From Orientallactaga sibirica (taxonomy: Eukaryota; Chordata; Mammalia; Rodentia; Dipodidae): 64,000 nucleotides of DNA. The stretch lies in assembly GCA_036365145.1 (NCBI GenBank), contig JAEOAD010002231.1:4071501-4135500 (forward strand), given 5' to 3'. Below are positions 35,205-46,000 of the stretch, piece after piece (positions within the stretch are counted from its first letter, which is position 1; the number at the start of each line of letters is the position of its first letter). The notes under the pieces were generated by a model. The model did no database searches, was not told where the DNA came from, and saw nothing but the letters and a program-made list of their open reading frames with translations. The position numbers and the translations under genes were made by a program.

Positions 35205-35765
35205 TTACTTTTTCAACATTTTTATTGAGAACATGAGCATAGTGGAATTTAATTGTATTCCTGTCCTAGTACCTTCTTTTGTCCCCCCTCTGTCCCTGAT
35301 CCCCACTTCCATCACACACCTCTGTTTTTTATTGAGAACATGAGTATACTATATTTTAGTCATATTCCCATTTCATTTCCTCCTTTTCTTCTCCCTCCCC
35401 AAACCTGCTTCCATCGAGCACCTCCTCTTCCCAGCAGTCCTTGCTCTACTTTTATGTCTCAATTCCTTTTTTTATCCTTTATGTTAGAATGTTGATGGGC
35501 TCAGAACTGTGCAGGTCTTATAGGGGTAATGACAACCACTGTGAGGTCATGAGTGCACCAGTCAATTCATGTTTGGAGGACAGTGCCCAGAGTACTCCTT
35601 CCCACCCTGTGATTCTTACATTCTTTCTGCTCACTCTTCTGCAATGTTAATGTGCCTTAGAGAGTGTCTTATTTAGTGTTGAGTTCTCAACAGCTTTTTA
35701 TTGTCATCTTTGATTAGTTTTGAGTCTCCTTAGTATCTATTGCCATGGAGGGATTTTTCTTTTAC
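35205..35765 (-). repeat. Old L1-like 3' end / unrecognised retroposon with internal duplication
   Basis: TTTTTATTGAGAACATGAGC (35219) recurs as TTTTTATTGAGAACATGAGT (35325), each followed by similar pyrimidine-rich text. So about 105 bp appears duplicated, or two elements are stacked. Further right, GGGTAATGACAACCACTGTG and CTGCTCACTCTTCTGCAATG vaguely recall the family at 60074-60579. Confidence 0.45.
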
Positions 35766-35905
35766 TTCTTTAAGAAAACACACATAGCTTAACAATTGAA
35801 TTTTGATATTCATCTCAGATACTTCCCAATTTCAGAAAAAAAAATGAAACAAAACTGGTTAAAAGCCAAAATGCCATGAGTTTTTATATCAAAATATCTC
35901 AGGTA

Positions 35906-36142
35906 GGGCTGGAGAGATGGCTTAGTGGTTAAGAACACTGGTTCCAATCTCAAGCAGTTCCAATCTCCAGGTCCCACGTTTAGCCAGGTGCAAAGTGACA
36001 CAAGGGTGCAATGCTGCACTTGACCACAAGGGGGTGCACACATCTGGATTTCGTTCTGAGAGGCTGCTGGCACGCCCATCTCTGTCTCCCTCTCTCACTC
36101 TCTCTGTCTGTCTCTTTCTGTCTCTCTGTGTCTCTCTCCAAA

Positions 36143-36145
<3 letters not shown>
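35906..36145 (+). repeat. tRNA-like SINE, long form
   Basis: GGGCTGGAGAGATGGCTTAG head, a duplicated GTTCCAATCTC segment (35941-35969), CTCF-like core CCACAAGGGGGTGC at 36024-36037 and a CT-rich end. Followed by a TA microsatellite at 36146-36182. Confidence 0.9.

Positions 36146-36182
<37 letters not shown>
36146..36182. repeat. (TA)n microsatellite
   Basis: Nearly uninterrupted TA dinucleotides growing from the A-rich tail of the preceding SINE. Confidence 0.95.
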
Positions 36183-36186
<4 letters not shown>

Positions 36187-36371
36187 TGTAGTACAGATTT
36201 GCTACTAAATAAGACACTGGAGCAGAGATATTATCAAAGTCCAGTCTTTTGTTGTCTGCCATTCTCAGCCTACTGGCTTTGTTCTTGCCTTAGATTATTT
36301 TGAATTACAAAATTACTTAAGAAAGCTTACTTTTTAAAGTATTGAACTTCATTTAAAAATTACTTATACTT

Positions 36372-36585
36372 GCTAGAGAGATGGTTCAGTGGTTAAGGCA
36401 CTTGGCTACATAGCCTAATGACCTAAATTTGATTCCCCAGTACTGATGTAAAGTCAGATGCACAAGTGGTGCATGCATCTGGTATTTGCTTAAAGTAGCT
36501 AGAAGCCCCAGCATGCCCATTCTCTTCCCCCTCCCTCTCTTTCTCTCTCTTATTGAAATAAATAATGAAAAAGAAAAAAAAAAAG
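36372..36585 (+). repeat. tRNA-like SINE, short form, diverged
   Basis: GCTAGAGAGATGGTTCAGTG head, GATGCACAAGTGGTGCATGC middle, CATGCCCATTCTCTTCCCCC and an AAATAAATAATGAAAAAG tail. Confidence 0.85.
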
Positions 36586-36780
36586 AAAAGAGGTGCCTTA
36601 TATTCAATATTATGCTCTTACCTTAGAAATGAAGTCCATTAACTTTGGGCAGATTACATACACAAAACTTCCACTCCTTCTAGTCAAAATATGGAACATT
36701 TCCATTGCCTCAGACAATTTCCTATAACCTCTCTTCAGGATCTCTGTGATCATAAGCATTCTAGATTAGCTCTCTTTTTC

Positions 36781-37001
36781 TAAAAATTTTTAAATTATTT
36801 ATTTAAGAGAGAGAGAATGAGTGAGTGAGTGAGTGAGTGAGTGAGTGAGTACAGGCACTCCAGGGCCTCCTGCCTCTGCAAATGAACTCCAGAAGCATAT
36901 ACAACTTTGTGCATCTGCCTTTAAATGTGTACTGGGGAATTGAACCCAGGCAGTCAGGCTTTGTAAGCAAGTGCCTTTAAACATTGATCCATCTCTCCCG
37001 G
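36781..37001 (-). repeat. tRNA-like SINE, short form, with (GAGT)n
   Basis: Reverse SINE with head complement GATCCATCTCTCCCG at the right. Its CT-rich block has become a (GAGT)n microsatellite at about 36818-36851. Confidence 0.86.
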
Positions 37002-37439
37002 TGTTTCTCTAAGAATTTTTTGAGATTTCATTCCTTGGTCTTTTGGCTTGCATTTCTTCTAAAGTTCATTCTCACTTTTGTACCTTTATATGCAATATCC
37101 TTCCCCCATCAGCCTTTGACATTTAGTATACATAGCTAGTTTCCACGATTTTATTATTATATACCTTAGTTTTATTTTCCTTGCTTAGTTTGATTGATTG
37201 ATTGTATATTTCTGTTTGCTGTCGTTGTGTAAGTCTATACCTCTACACCTTTTACAAACTTAGGGGTCTTTGAAACACTTTCTTTAAATATTTTTCTGCT
37301 TCTTCTTTCCCATTCTGAGATTCTAATTGCACATAAAGTATGTGATATTATCTCTTAGGTTATTGTGATTATTAATTTAGTCTTGGCCTGTTTGTATTTA
37401 TTCATTTTAGAACTCTCCTGTATGTCACTCTTGTCATGT

Positions 37440-37756
37440 GCAGCAGTTTCTGTCTCCTTGCTGAGACAAAACACCCAACCAGAAGCAACTGATGGAACAA
37501 AAAGATTTATTTTCAGCTTACAGTTTTGAGTAGAAGTTTCATCATGGTGGAGAAAGGCATGACAGAACCAAAAAGCTAGGTGTCACATCTCCATAGCAAC
37601 ATGGAGGAAGTAAAAAGAGTGAGCTATGAACACACAGTGGAGCTGAACTAATAAACCTCTAAGTCTGCCCCCAGTGTCCATTAGCTAGGATTGAGTATGT
37701 GGCTTAATCATAGCACATAAGGACACAGGGGACTTTTCACATTCAAATCACCACAT
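37440..37756 (+). repeat. Unnamed about 330-bp interspersed repeat
   Basis: TGTGCAGCAGTTTCTGTCTC, CTGAGACAAAACACCCAACC, TTTATTTTCAGCTTACAG; right end TTCAAATCACCACA. Same family as 7299-7626 and 24819-25149. Confidence 0.68.
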
Positions 37757-37909
37757 CAAGTCTATTGTGTTAAACTCATTTGGAGAATTTTTCAGTTCAG
37801 ATGATGTAGTTTTTCAGCTCTAAAGGTACCATGTGCTTTTTTTATATTTCCATTTCTCCCTTGCACATTTTAATATTTTTCTTGAAATCTTTGAGCATAT
37901 TTACAGTTA

Positions 37910-38109
37910 TTTTTTAAATGTTTATTTATTTATTTATTTAAGAGAGAAGAGAGAAAGAAAGAATGGTGCACCAGGGTCTCTAGCCACTGCAAATGAACTA
38001 TATACATGCACTACCTTGTATATTTGGCTTATGTAGCTACTGGGGAATCAAACCTGGGTCCTTAGGCTTCTCAGGCAAGCACTTTAACTGCTAAGCCATC
38101 TCTCCAGCC
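37910..38109 (-). repeat. tRNA-like SINE, short form
   Basis: (TTTA)n tail complement at 37921-37940, ACCAGGGTCTCTAGCCACTG, head complement GCTAAGCCATCTCTCCAGCC ending at 38109. Confidence 0.9.
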
Positions 38110-38936
38110 TTACAATAGTTGTTTTATAGTGAAATCATCATCTGTCATTGCTGCATTTTTGCTGTCATATAATTCCTCAATTTCACCTCCCCACCCTGGC
38201 CTTAACATTTTTCTGCTTATTGACAGAATTTTAAGTGTTGTGATTATTATATTTAAAGTATATTTGTTTTGCAGATGGTCACTTGTGGGTCATTTTTATT
38301 GTTTCTAGGCATAAAACAGAGAAAGGGGTAAGGAACTAGGAAGGGAGGAAAATTAGGAGTAGGGCAGGTCTGGAATGACCTTCCTCAAGGGCTAGTTTAG
38401 CTCCAACACTTGAGCCTTTTCTGTACTTTGTTCAGTTGCCCTTCTTGTGAATGGGGTTTCCATGGTGGCTGGCACTCTTCCAGTTCTATGACAACTGTTT
38501 GCTTGGCCTATGGGTCTTTCCCTCATCAGTACATGCATAGTAATATTTCTTTGATGACTTAAAGGGGTCCCTGGGCAGCTTTCTGGAGTTAATTATTACT
38601 TCCATGTATGGCCCAACAAATTGTAGCTGCCTCGTCCTCTCTTAGTTTTAGAACTGTTCTTGCTGGGTCCCCTACCCTGGCTCACAGTCTGCATAGTGTG
38701 TGTTGTTTTATCTGTTTAATCAGTAATTGTATCATAAGTGGAAGTAGAAGTTTTGAAGTTTTACTTACTCCTAAAAAGGACATTGCAATGCAGGCTTTAT
38801 AACTACATTCACATTAGTTTTTAACTGTTGGAACCACAAAATTTAAGTCTGTAGTGCTTCTAATCTTCTGTGTGGTTTTTATGATACCTGGTCAACTCCA
38901 AGTCATCTAAATGAAGACCATCTTTTCTCTCTAAAG

Positions 38937-39063
38937 GTTCTTTCTCGTGGAGAGGTGATTCATGTGAAGATCCTTGGGATTCTGGCTCTTATTGATGAGG
39001 GGGAAACAGATTGGAAATTAATTGCTATTAATGTAAATGATCCTGAAGCTGAAAGGTTTAATG
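38937..39063 (+). CDS. Ppa2: Ppa2 coding exon (second catalytic Asp pair)
   Basis: A 127-bp exon entering in phase 0 and leaving after one base of a split Asp codon. Acceptor AG at 38935-38936, strong donor GTAAGT at 39064. It encodes [20 protein letters not shown] then [20 protein letters not shown] and FN. In [10 protein letters not shown], the Asp residues correspond to yeast PPase Asp147 and Asp152 and the Lys to Lys154, all intact. [18 protein letters not shown] is one of the most conserved blocks of eukaryotic soluble pyrophosphatases. It joins in frame to GSK of the previous exon and to (D)IDDVEKF of the next. Confidence 0.97.
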
Positions 39064-39242
39064 GTAAGTTAAAGTGTCCAGAAAACAAAAGTAAATTGGT
39101 GTGTGTAATTGGAATTATTGTAAATTAAAAGGGAAACATGTTAACCACAGTTCATCTGTTTGGCTGTCAGAGAACATGTTTCACTTAAGTAAATGCTCTT
39201 GTTTCTGGCTGTGATTCTGTAATTTTAACATTTATTAACAGG

Positions 39243-39350
39243 CATGGTGACTTGCACTTATAAACTTAGCACTTGAGAGGCTGAGGCAGGAGGATTACAA
39301 TGAGTTCCAGGTCAGCATGAACTACATAGTGAGACCCTATTTTTTTAAAA
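39243..39350 (+). repeat. Old B1-like SINE
   Basis: CATGGTGACTTGCACTTATA head, GAGAGGCTGAGGCAGGAGGA, AGTTCCAGGTCAGCATGAAC and a short A/T-rich end. It abuts a younger SINE. Confidence 0.75.
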
Positions 39351-39355
39351 ATGTA

Positions 39356-39537
39356 GGGCTGGAGAGATGGCTTAGCAGTTACGGCGCTTGCCTGCGACGC
39401 CTAAGGACCCATGTTCTCTCCAAATCCCCAGTAAGCCAGATACACAAAGGTGAGGCAAGTGTAAGGTCAAACATGCCCATTAGGTGGCGCAAGCATCTGG
39501 ACTCTCTCTCTCTCTCTCGCTTTCTCTAAAAATAAAA
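39356..39537 (+). repeat. tRNA-like SINE, rearranged middle
   Basis: GGGCTGGAGAGATGGCTTAG head and a short (CT)n end. The middle (GGTGAGGCAAGTGTAAGGTC, CCATTAGGTGGCGCAAGC) fits neither the short nor the long form exactly. Confidence 0.85.
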
Positions 39538-39639
39538 TGAAGACTTAAAATGTGTAGTTTTTAAGTTTTATCTTTTTGAATATGGTCTTGCCACTGTGAA
39601 CAATCTTTTAAAAGTCTAAAATAACATTTAAACCAAATA

Positions 39640-39960
39640 CTCCATACTGTCTGATAGAAAATTGGTCACATTGGCAGACTCATTAACACTGGAGAGCACT
39701 GAGATCATTTAGTGACCTGTAATTAGCTTCCAGGCCCTAAAGCTTATAATGGTGCCTTAATGGCCTGAAAGAGTTAATAAGCCTCCCAGTGCACCTGAAT
39801 TGTTGCTAGAGTGCCTTGGCCATTAGAGATAATAGTGCTTTGTTAAGAAATAACCACGTTCAGGGCTTTTTAAAAGGTTGAAAGCAGGGTCTTGTGTCAT
39901 TTCCCTTGGTTACATGAACCACTTTCCATAGTGTGGAGCTTCAGAAATTCATCCAGAATG
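39640..39960. promoter_or_regulatory. Candidate conserved non-coding element
   Basis: Repeat-free block about 600-900 bp downstream of an exon, with balanced composition and several TAAT-containing and inverted motifs (CTGTAATTAGCTTCCAGGCC, GGTGCCTTAATGGCCTGAAA, TGGCCATTAGAGATAATAGT). The texture resembles mammalian conserved enhancers. This is judged from sequence texture only; no alignment was made. Confidence 0.3.
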
Positions 39961-40664
39961 TTCAGCATTTTTTGTCTTTAAGTAAATGAAACTATTATCT
40001 GTTGTGCTGCAGGAAATACTGCTTGTGAAATGATTTTACACTTTTCAAACATGAAAGATTGAAAGTCAAAATTTGAAATCAGAATCATTATATTGATTTG
40101 TGTGCAGTATAAAGAAATGAGTTGTAGGAGACATTAAATTGGACAATTAGAACATTTTCAAAAGCCATCATCACATTTGTCCCAATGTTGTCACAGTTTT
40201 TGTGTTTTATATATGTATAAGTTCATTATACACTTAGGAAAATTTAGAAGTTAAACCTACATAGTTCCTTTTATTGTCTTTCTGGGCAGGAATAAAATGT
40301 CTAAAGTGAATCTGTTAGGCTTAAATTTTCATTTACTAATTAAACACTTCTAGGGCTCTTACAATTTTTTTAAATAAGCAAATTAATAAGGTATGTCTTT
40401 TTTTCTAAGTGGAAACAAACTAAAAAAAAAAAAAATAAGAACATAGTACACTAATTCTAAGCAACACTACCATGACATCTTTTGTAACCACAAAGAAGAC
40501 GGTTCAATTTGCTTTCAGGTGTTATCGAAAGACAGTGGATATGGTTGTGGGCTCTGGAAGGGGTCAGGGTCTAACTGTCATCTGAATAGCTCTAACCTAC
40601 ATAGTGCCTAAGTATTTCTTTGGGAAATATCTAATTAGAAAACTTCACTTAAGGTATGCTGTCA

Positions 40665-40898
40665 GGCTGGAGAGATGGCGTAGCAGTTAAGGCATTTGCC
40701 TGCAAAGCCAAAGGATCTCAGTTCAATTCCCCAGGACCCGCATAAGCCAGATGTACAAGGTGGTGCATGTGTCTGGAGTTCATTTGCAGTGTCTGGAGGC
40801 CCTGGCACACCCATTCTTTCTCTCTCTCTATCTCTCTATCTCTATCTCTCTCTATATCTCTCTCTTTCAAATAAATAAATAAAAATAAAATATTTTTT
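40665..40898 (+). repeat. tRNA-like SINE, short form
   Basis: GGCTGGAGAGATGGCGTAGC head, GATGTACAAGGTGGTGCATG middle, expanded CTCTCTAT-type block at 40818-40866, AAATAAATAAATAAAAATAA tail. A truncated SINE head (CTGAAGAGATGGGTCAGTGG) follows at 40915-40950. Confidence 0.88.
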
Positions 40899-41023
40899 AA
40901 ATGTGCTGCCCCTGGCTGAAGAGATGGGTCAGTGGTTAAGGATGTGCTGGTCTCACTTTTTTAGATAAGGAAACAGATGCTGGTGGAGGGGATGGCTAGT
41001 AACTTGCCAAAATAACAAGTTAG

Positions 41024-41216
41024 GGCTGGGATGTGGCTCTGTTGGTCAAGTTCTTGTCTAGCATGCATGAAGCCTTGGGTTCCATTCCCAGCACCATATA
41101 AATTGGATGTGGTGGTGCACACCTGTAATCCCAACACTCAAGAGAATCAAAAGCTCAAGGAGTCATCCTCTGCTACGTAGCAAGTTTAAGGCCAGCCTGT
41201 CTCAATCAGTCAATAA
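41024..41216 (+). repeat. B4-type composite SINE (ID-like head + B1-like body)
   Basis: GGGCTGGGATGTGGCTCTGT and CTAGCATGCATGAAGCCTTG are ID/tRNA-like. AATTGGATGTGGTGGTGCAC, TGTAATCCCAACACTCAAGA is B1-like. This is the order typical of B4A. Confidence 0.75.
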
Positions 41217-41783
41217 CACGTTACTCATTTAAATTCAGTCTGATTCCACAGCTCAGGATTATCATTGCACTGCCACTTTGCTCTTCTAAAATATTCTGGG
41301 ATAGTCAACCATATTTGTAACTCTTGGGGAATGGTGACTATTTCCCTTAGGCAGTAGTAAGCTAATGATAATTAGAAGTCTGGTAGGAAGGTAGCTCTTT
41401 TGATCCTTATCCTTTTGATTTCATTAATGGGTATTTTAGAGGCATGGGTGTGTAGTGACGGTGTGGGAGGAGGCAGTTGAGCAGGGACAAGTTGAGTTAA
41501 ATGCACTATAATTAGGAATTAAATTACTGGGAGTCTGTTGCTTCTTTTTTGAACCTTGACCTCTTGGAGTCGTTTAGGTTTAGTCATATTCCTATGATGT
41601 GGTGAAACATGTGAGATCTAAGTTCTAAAGTGCTCACCTCTGCTTGTCTATTACCTGACCTTGGAAAAGGCATGTAGACCCCCAAAACCTTAGCTCCTCC
41701 ATTTCTAAAATTGTAGGATTGTTTCTCTGTCCATAAATTATCCCTTTGGTTTTCTTATCCCTAAGTTCCTGGTCTAGAACAAA

Positions 41784-41785
41784 AA

Positions 41786-41865
<80 letters not shown>

Positions 41866-41867
41866 TT
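41784..41867. repeat. (AT)38 microsatellite forming an 84-bp perfect palindrome
   Basis: 76 bases of alternating AT (41788-41863) bordered by AACC on the left and GGTT on the right, so the whole 84 bp equals its own reverse complement. It probably grew from the tail region of the adjoining reverse B1. Confidence 0.85.
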
Positions 41868-41990
41868 GGTTTTTCAAGGTAGAGACTCACTCAACTCCAG
41901 GCTGACCTGGTGGCCTTGAACTTACAGTGATCCTCCTACCTCTGCCTCCCGAGTGCTGGGAATAAAGGTGTGCACCACCACGCCTGGCTT
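41865..41990 (-). repeat. B1 SINE, internally deleted
   Basis: TTTTTCAAGGTAGAGACTCA, CAGGCTGACCTGG joined directly to TGGCCTTGAACTTACAGTG (the ATTCACTATGTAGTCTCAGG segment is missing), then GTGCACCACCACGCCTGGCT. Confidence 0.88.
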
Positions 41991-42528
41991 AGGAAATATT
42001 TTTAATCTATAGCACCAACTCTTTGAGTTCTTTTTCTCTATCTGTAGAATTACTTTGAGAACACTTATAAAGTTATTAATTTCCATTATTTTTTATGTTT
42101 TTAGTATGGATTTTGACTTGGTAAAGAAAATTTTATGAAAAAACAAAAGTGAATAGTGAAAAGGCAAGTTCAGTGTTAGGCCATATACATTACACAAAGG
42201 CATTCAGAAATGTCTGGAAAACATAAAAATCTAATTCTCTTGAGTAGGAATCTTGTACAAAAATATACTGAAAGTACCCAATGAGACTGCTGTTTCTTGT
42301 GAATATTTATAAGAGACATGAAGTGCACGTGTTCTTGCCTCCCACAGATTTTGTGCAGAAGGGGCGAGCCATACATGTCTAGCTCTGGGGAGCACCAAGT
42401 GTAGTCCTGAACAAACACCACAGGTGCTTCCTTTGGTAATATCCCATAGAATTGTAAGCTCCTTCTTCATTTAACTTCTAGACAAAATGTGAGCATGCGC
42501 TACATCCTGATTGTTTTTAAGAGTAAAA

Positions 42529-42740
42529 AGGGGCTAGAAAGATGGCTTAGTGGTTAAGGTGCTTACCTGCGAAGCCTAAGGACCCAGGTTTGATTCCCCA
42601 GTACCCATGAAAGTCAGATGCACATGGTGGCACATGTATCTGGAGTTCTTTTGCATTGGCTAAAGGCCCTGATGTGCCCATTCTCTCTCTACATCTGCCT
42701 TCCCCCCTCAAATAAATAAATAAATAAATAATAAAATAGG
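42529..42740 (+). repeat. tRNA-like SINE, short form
   Basis: GGGGCTAGAAAGATGGCTTA head, GATGCACATGGTGGCACATG middle, CCCATTCTCTCTCTACATC and an (AAAT)n tail at 42711-42735. Confidence 0.9.
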
Positions 42741-42847
42741 AACAAAAAATAACATTGATACTGTTGTTGTTTGTTACTTGAGTGCATGCTTTCTTCTCTT
42801 TATGCCAGGGTTTGATGGAAACAGCCCAGATAAAAACCAAAACTACA

Positions 42848-43097
42848 GGCTGGAGAGTTGGCTTAGCGGTTAAGGCGCCTGCCTGCTAAGCCTAAGAACC
42901 CGGTTCCAATCTCCAGGTCCCACGTTTAGCCAGATGCAAATTGACACAAGGGCGCAATGCCGCATTTGACCACAAGGGGGCGCACACATCTGGAGTTCAT
43001 ATAACAGCGTTTGAGAGGCTGCTGGCACTCCCAGTCTCTCTCTCTGCCTCTCCCTCTCTATCTCTCTCTGTGTCTCTCTTAAAAAAAAAAAAAAAAA
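42848..43097 (+). repeat. tRNA-like SINE, long form, best-preserved CTCF-like motif
   Basis: GGCTGGAGAGTTGGCTTAGC head; GATGCAAATTGACACAAGGG long-form segment; CCACAAGGGGGCGC at 42970-42983, an exact match to the CCACNAGGGGGCGC CTCF core; CT-rich block; pure A tail. A B1 begins immediately after the tail. Confidence 0.94.
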
Positions 43098-43099
43098 CT

Positions 43100-43243
43100 A
43101 ATCTGGGCATGGTGGCACACACCTTTAATCCCAGCACTCGGGAGGCAGAGGTTGGAGGATTGCTGTGAGTTCAAGGCCACCCTGGGACTACATAGTTAAT
43201 TCCAGATCAGCCTGGGCCAGAGTGAGACCCTACCTCAAAAAAC
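43100..43243 (+). repeat. B1 SINE
   Basis: CTGGGCATGGTGGCACACAC head, CCCAGCACTCGGGAGGCAGA, ACTACATAGTTAATTCCAGA, A-rich end. Inserted in or beside the tail of the SINE at 42848-43097; CCAAAACT occurs left of the SINE (42837) and right of this B1. Confidence 0.92.
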
Positions 43244-43674
43244 CAAAACTGTAATATTTTTATTAAAATAAAAAATTTTAAAGTATTCTAAGTTTTTTCT
43301 TTGTACTTTTGTGGGTGCATAGGCACTTCTCGGTTGTTGGAAATGGATGGTAAAGTTAGAGGTGTGAATTTATATCGTTTGATAATATTCCCTGGATGGT
43401 TCTACAGTGTCTGGTGAAGCACAGTTAATTTTTTTAATTGATGAATGAAGTCATGTATATGTATTGACAACAAAAATTAGCATTTCAAATGAATTCTGAA
43501 ATACCTTCAAAATAAGTACATTTTCATAGATAAAACATTGATTTAATACTAAGAATCTTGACATTTTTAACTATTGCAGTTATTTCTGTAGAGGCATGTG
43601 TATCTACTTTGTTTTTATTTTTGTAACATTCTAAACTTTGCCGTCTCTGTGTTACTGGTGATCTTAGTAAGTCA

Positions 43675-44190
43675 CCTGATTACCAGATTCTCTCAATTTG
43701 ATATCACATCAAATTCTTGCTTCCTCATTGCCTTTAACTGCCACATCTTGCTTTTCCATTGAGGCAGTGTGTATACTTCTCTGCTTCCAGCCTCCTGCCA
43801 CTAAAATTTATATTCTTCACTCATCAATTGATTTTAGGGAAATCTTACTTTACAGGAAAGTAGAAAACTTTCTGACTCCTCACTGTTGACATAAAAGTCC
43901 AAATTCTCTTTCTTGGTAAGAGTCATTTAGTTCTCCACCCACCTGTTTCTCTAGGGGAAACACCCTGTATAAGTAAGGCTGATAGCACACTTCCTTCCCC
44001 CACCTCCTACTGAATGCCAGACTCTTCCTCCTCGGTGCCTTTGCAGATACATTTCTTCCACTGAAATATCCTTTGGCTACCTGAAAACACCTGCATATCT
44101 TTTGAGAGCAGTCTAAATGGCATCCTTCCCTGAAGTGTCTGATTCCACAAGCAAAGCTTTTGTTGCCATTGTTTTAAATACCAACTGTCT
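43675..44190. repeat. Possible ancient LINE (L2-like) remnant
   Basis: CTTGCTTCCTCATTGCCTTT, TCGGTGCCTTTGCAGATACA and AATGGCATCCTTCCCTGAAG resemble decayed L2-type text. Weak. Confidence 0.3.
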
Positions 44191-44210
44191 TTCATAAATT
44201 AAGAGCCACA

Positions 44211-44356
44211 GGGCTGGAGAGATGGCTTAGCTGTTAAGGTGTTTGCCTGTGAAGCCAAAGGGCCCAGGTTCGATTCCCCAGGACCCATGTAAGCCAGATG
44301 CACAAAGGGCACATGCGTCTGGAGTTCATTTGCAGTGGCTAGAGGCCCTGGCGTGC

Positions 44357-44398
<42 letters not shown>

Positions 44399-44424
44399 GC
44401 TTCCAAATAAAGAAAAGAAAAAAC
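44211..44424 (+). repeat. tRNA-like SINE, short form
   Basis: GGGCTGGAGAGATGGCTTAG head, GATGCACAAAGGGCACATGC middle, long CT block (44357-44398). TSD AATTAAGAGCCACA (44197-44210) / AATTAAGAGCCATA (44425-44438). Confidence 0.94.
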
Positions 44425-44557
44425 AATTAAGAGCCATATATACAAGTGTACATGTGTATATATTATGCGTGTATATTTTCCATACCAAATACTTCCTCCT
44501 TTGCAAAGGTCCATGCATCTGCTTTTCCATCTGGTATGATTTCCTTTCAGCCTTTTT

Positions 44558-44573
44558 ATTTTATTTTATATAT

Positions 44574-44624
<51 letters not shown>

Positions 44625-44800
44625 TTTGAGGGGGGACAGATAGAGAGAATGGGTACGCCAGGCCTTCTAGCCACTACAAATGAACTCCAGACACATGCAC
44701 CACCTTGTGCATCTGGCTTTACATGGGTACTGGGGAATTGAACCTCGGTCCTTTGGCTTTGCAGACAAATGCCATAACAGCTGAGCCATCACTCCAGCCC
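44558..44800 (-). repeat. tRNA-like SINE, short form, with (TTTA)n tail
   Basis: Tail complement expanded to (TTTA)n at about 44570-44627. CTTCTAGCCACTACAAATGA and ACCACCTTGTGCATCTGGCT follow, then head complement GAGCCATCACTCCAGCCC ending at 44800. CCTTTCAGCCTTT / CCTTCAGCCTTT flanks suggest the TSD. Confidence 0.9.
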
Positions 44801-45341
44801 TCCCTTCAGCCTTTAGCACTTCTTCTTTTCCACTTCTGCTGATGGGGGATTTTGTTCATTTTAGTTAACCTAAAATTTTTTTTGCCAATAATTTGGAAAT
44901 ATAGTTTCCCTAGATTCAGTTCTTGAGTTAAAATCCTCTCGTTAAGCTCCATAACTCTTTTTATTTTTTCCTTCTCGTCTCCATTGTTCTAGCCATTTGT
45001 ATTATTACCTTTTATATAAAATAGTTTTTCTCAGACTTTGCAAAGATCTTCTTTTCATTTTTAGATTTCAACAATTTTTTTCTATAATGAACTAAGGGGC
45101 CCTTTTCTTTATGTTTATTTTTCTTTGTGTGTACTGAACCTTCTAGATCTGTTCATTTGCTTTTTACTCTATTTGAAAAACTTATTTACTATTATGTTTG
45201 ACATTTTTCCTACTCATTTTCTTACATTCATTCTGAGAATCAAAGGATGCATGTATTTTAGATCACTTTACAGTTTCACGGACCATTGAAACTTTCTTCA
45301 TCCTTTTCAAAGTTTTACCCTTGCTTTTCTTAGACTAGGTG

Positions 45342-45585
45342 TTTTTTTGTTTTTTGTTTTTTGTTGTTTTTTTTTTTTGAGAGAGAGAGAGAGACAGAAT
45401 GGGCACGCCCACGACCTCAGCCACTGTGAACAGACTCCAGATGCATGTGCCCCTTGTGCGCATGTGTGACATTGTGCACTTGTGTCACTTTTGCATCTGG
45501 CTAAATGTGGGACCTGGAGTTTCAAACAGGCATTCTTAGGCTTCTCAGGCAGGCACTTTAACCACTAATCCATCTCTCCAGCCCA
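45342..45585 (-). repeat. tRNA-like SINE, long form, CTCF-like core decayed
   Basis: Reverse long form: CACTTGTGTCACTTTTGCAT marks the extra segment, but the expected GCGCCCCCTTGTGG reads CCCCTTGTGCGC here. Head complement ends ATCCATCTCTCCAGCCC. Confidence 0.88.
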
Positions 45586-46000
45586 GACTAAATATTTTCT
45601 ACTGGTCTGTCTTCTTGGTCCCTGATACTAACTTACTTAACATATGTAACTTCTGCTGGTAAAACTTGATTTTTCATTTCAGATATTCCCTCACTTGGTT
45701 CTTTTTTTTTTGTGACAGTGTTTTTATAGTTTCACTTCCTCAGGTAAGATTTCCTAGTGTTCATGTATTGTGTGCATATTTCATGAACATCCTTGAATGT
45801 GTTCATAGTAACTATTTAATGTTTTTAAAATAGAATATTTTAATCTCTCAAATAAATAAATAAATAAAATATTTTAAAATGCTTTTCCAAGTTCTCTCAA
45901 CATTGTTTGATTGATATAATTGCCTGTATTAGAAAGCTTCATATGAAATTCCAGGAGTGGGAATAAGTGGCTAGTCTGTCAGTTTTCATATCTTATATTT

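Larger units (their letters stand above)
10767..38936 (+). other. Ppa2: Ppa2 intron (28.2 kb, L1-rich)
   Basis: Donor GTTTGT, acceptor CTCTAAAG. About half is the two long antisense L1 elements and their inserts. Stretches where I see nothing recognisable: 11420-11630, 11935-12290, 21721-22590, 22900-24650, 25760-26470, 33423-33820, 34082-34687 (only a GT-rich run near 34481-34506), 36183-36370, 37002-37440 and 38110-38936. No exon-like conserved coding segment was found. Confidence 0.8.

Noticed and set aside
36799..36984. Regular (GAGT)n array considered as a possible CRISPR-like or coding repeat
   Set aside because: It is a simple tetranucleotide expansion inside a SINE with no spacer structure, in a mammalian genome.
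44566..44627. Long (TTTA)n arrays here and at 55056-55100 and 56658-56705, considered as independent regulatory repeats
   Set aside because: Each is the expanded A-rich tail of an adjacent antisense SINE.
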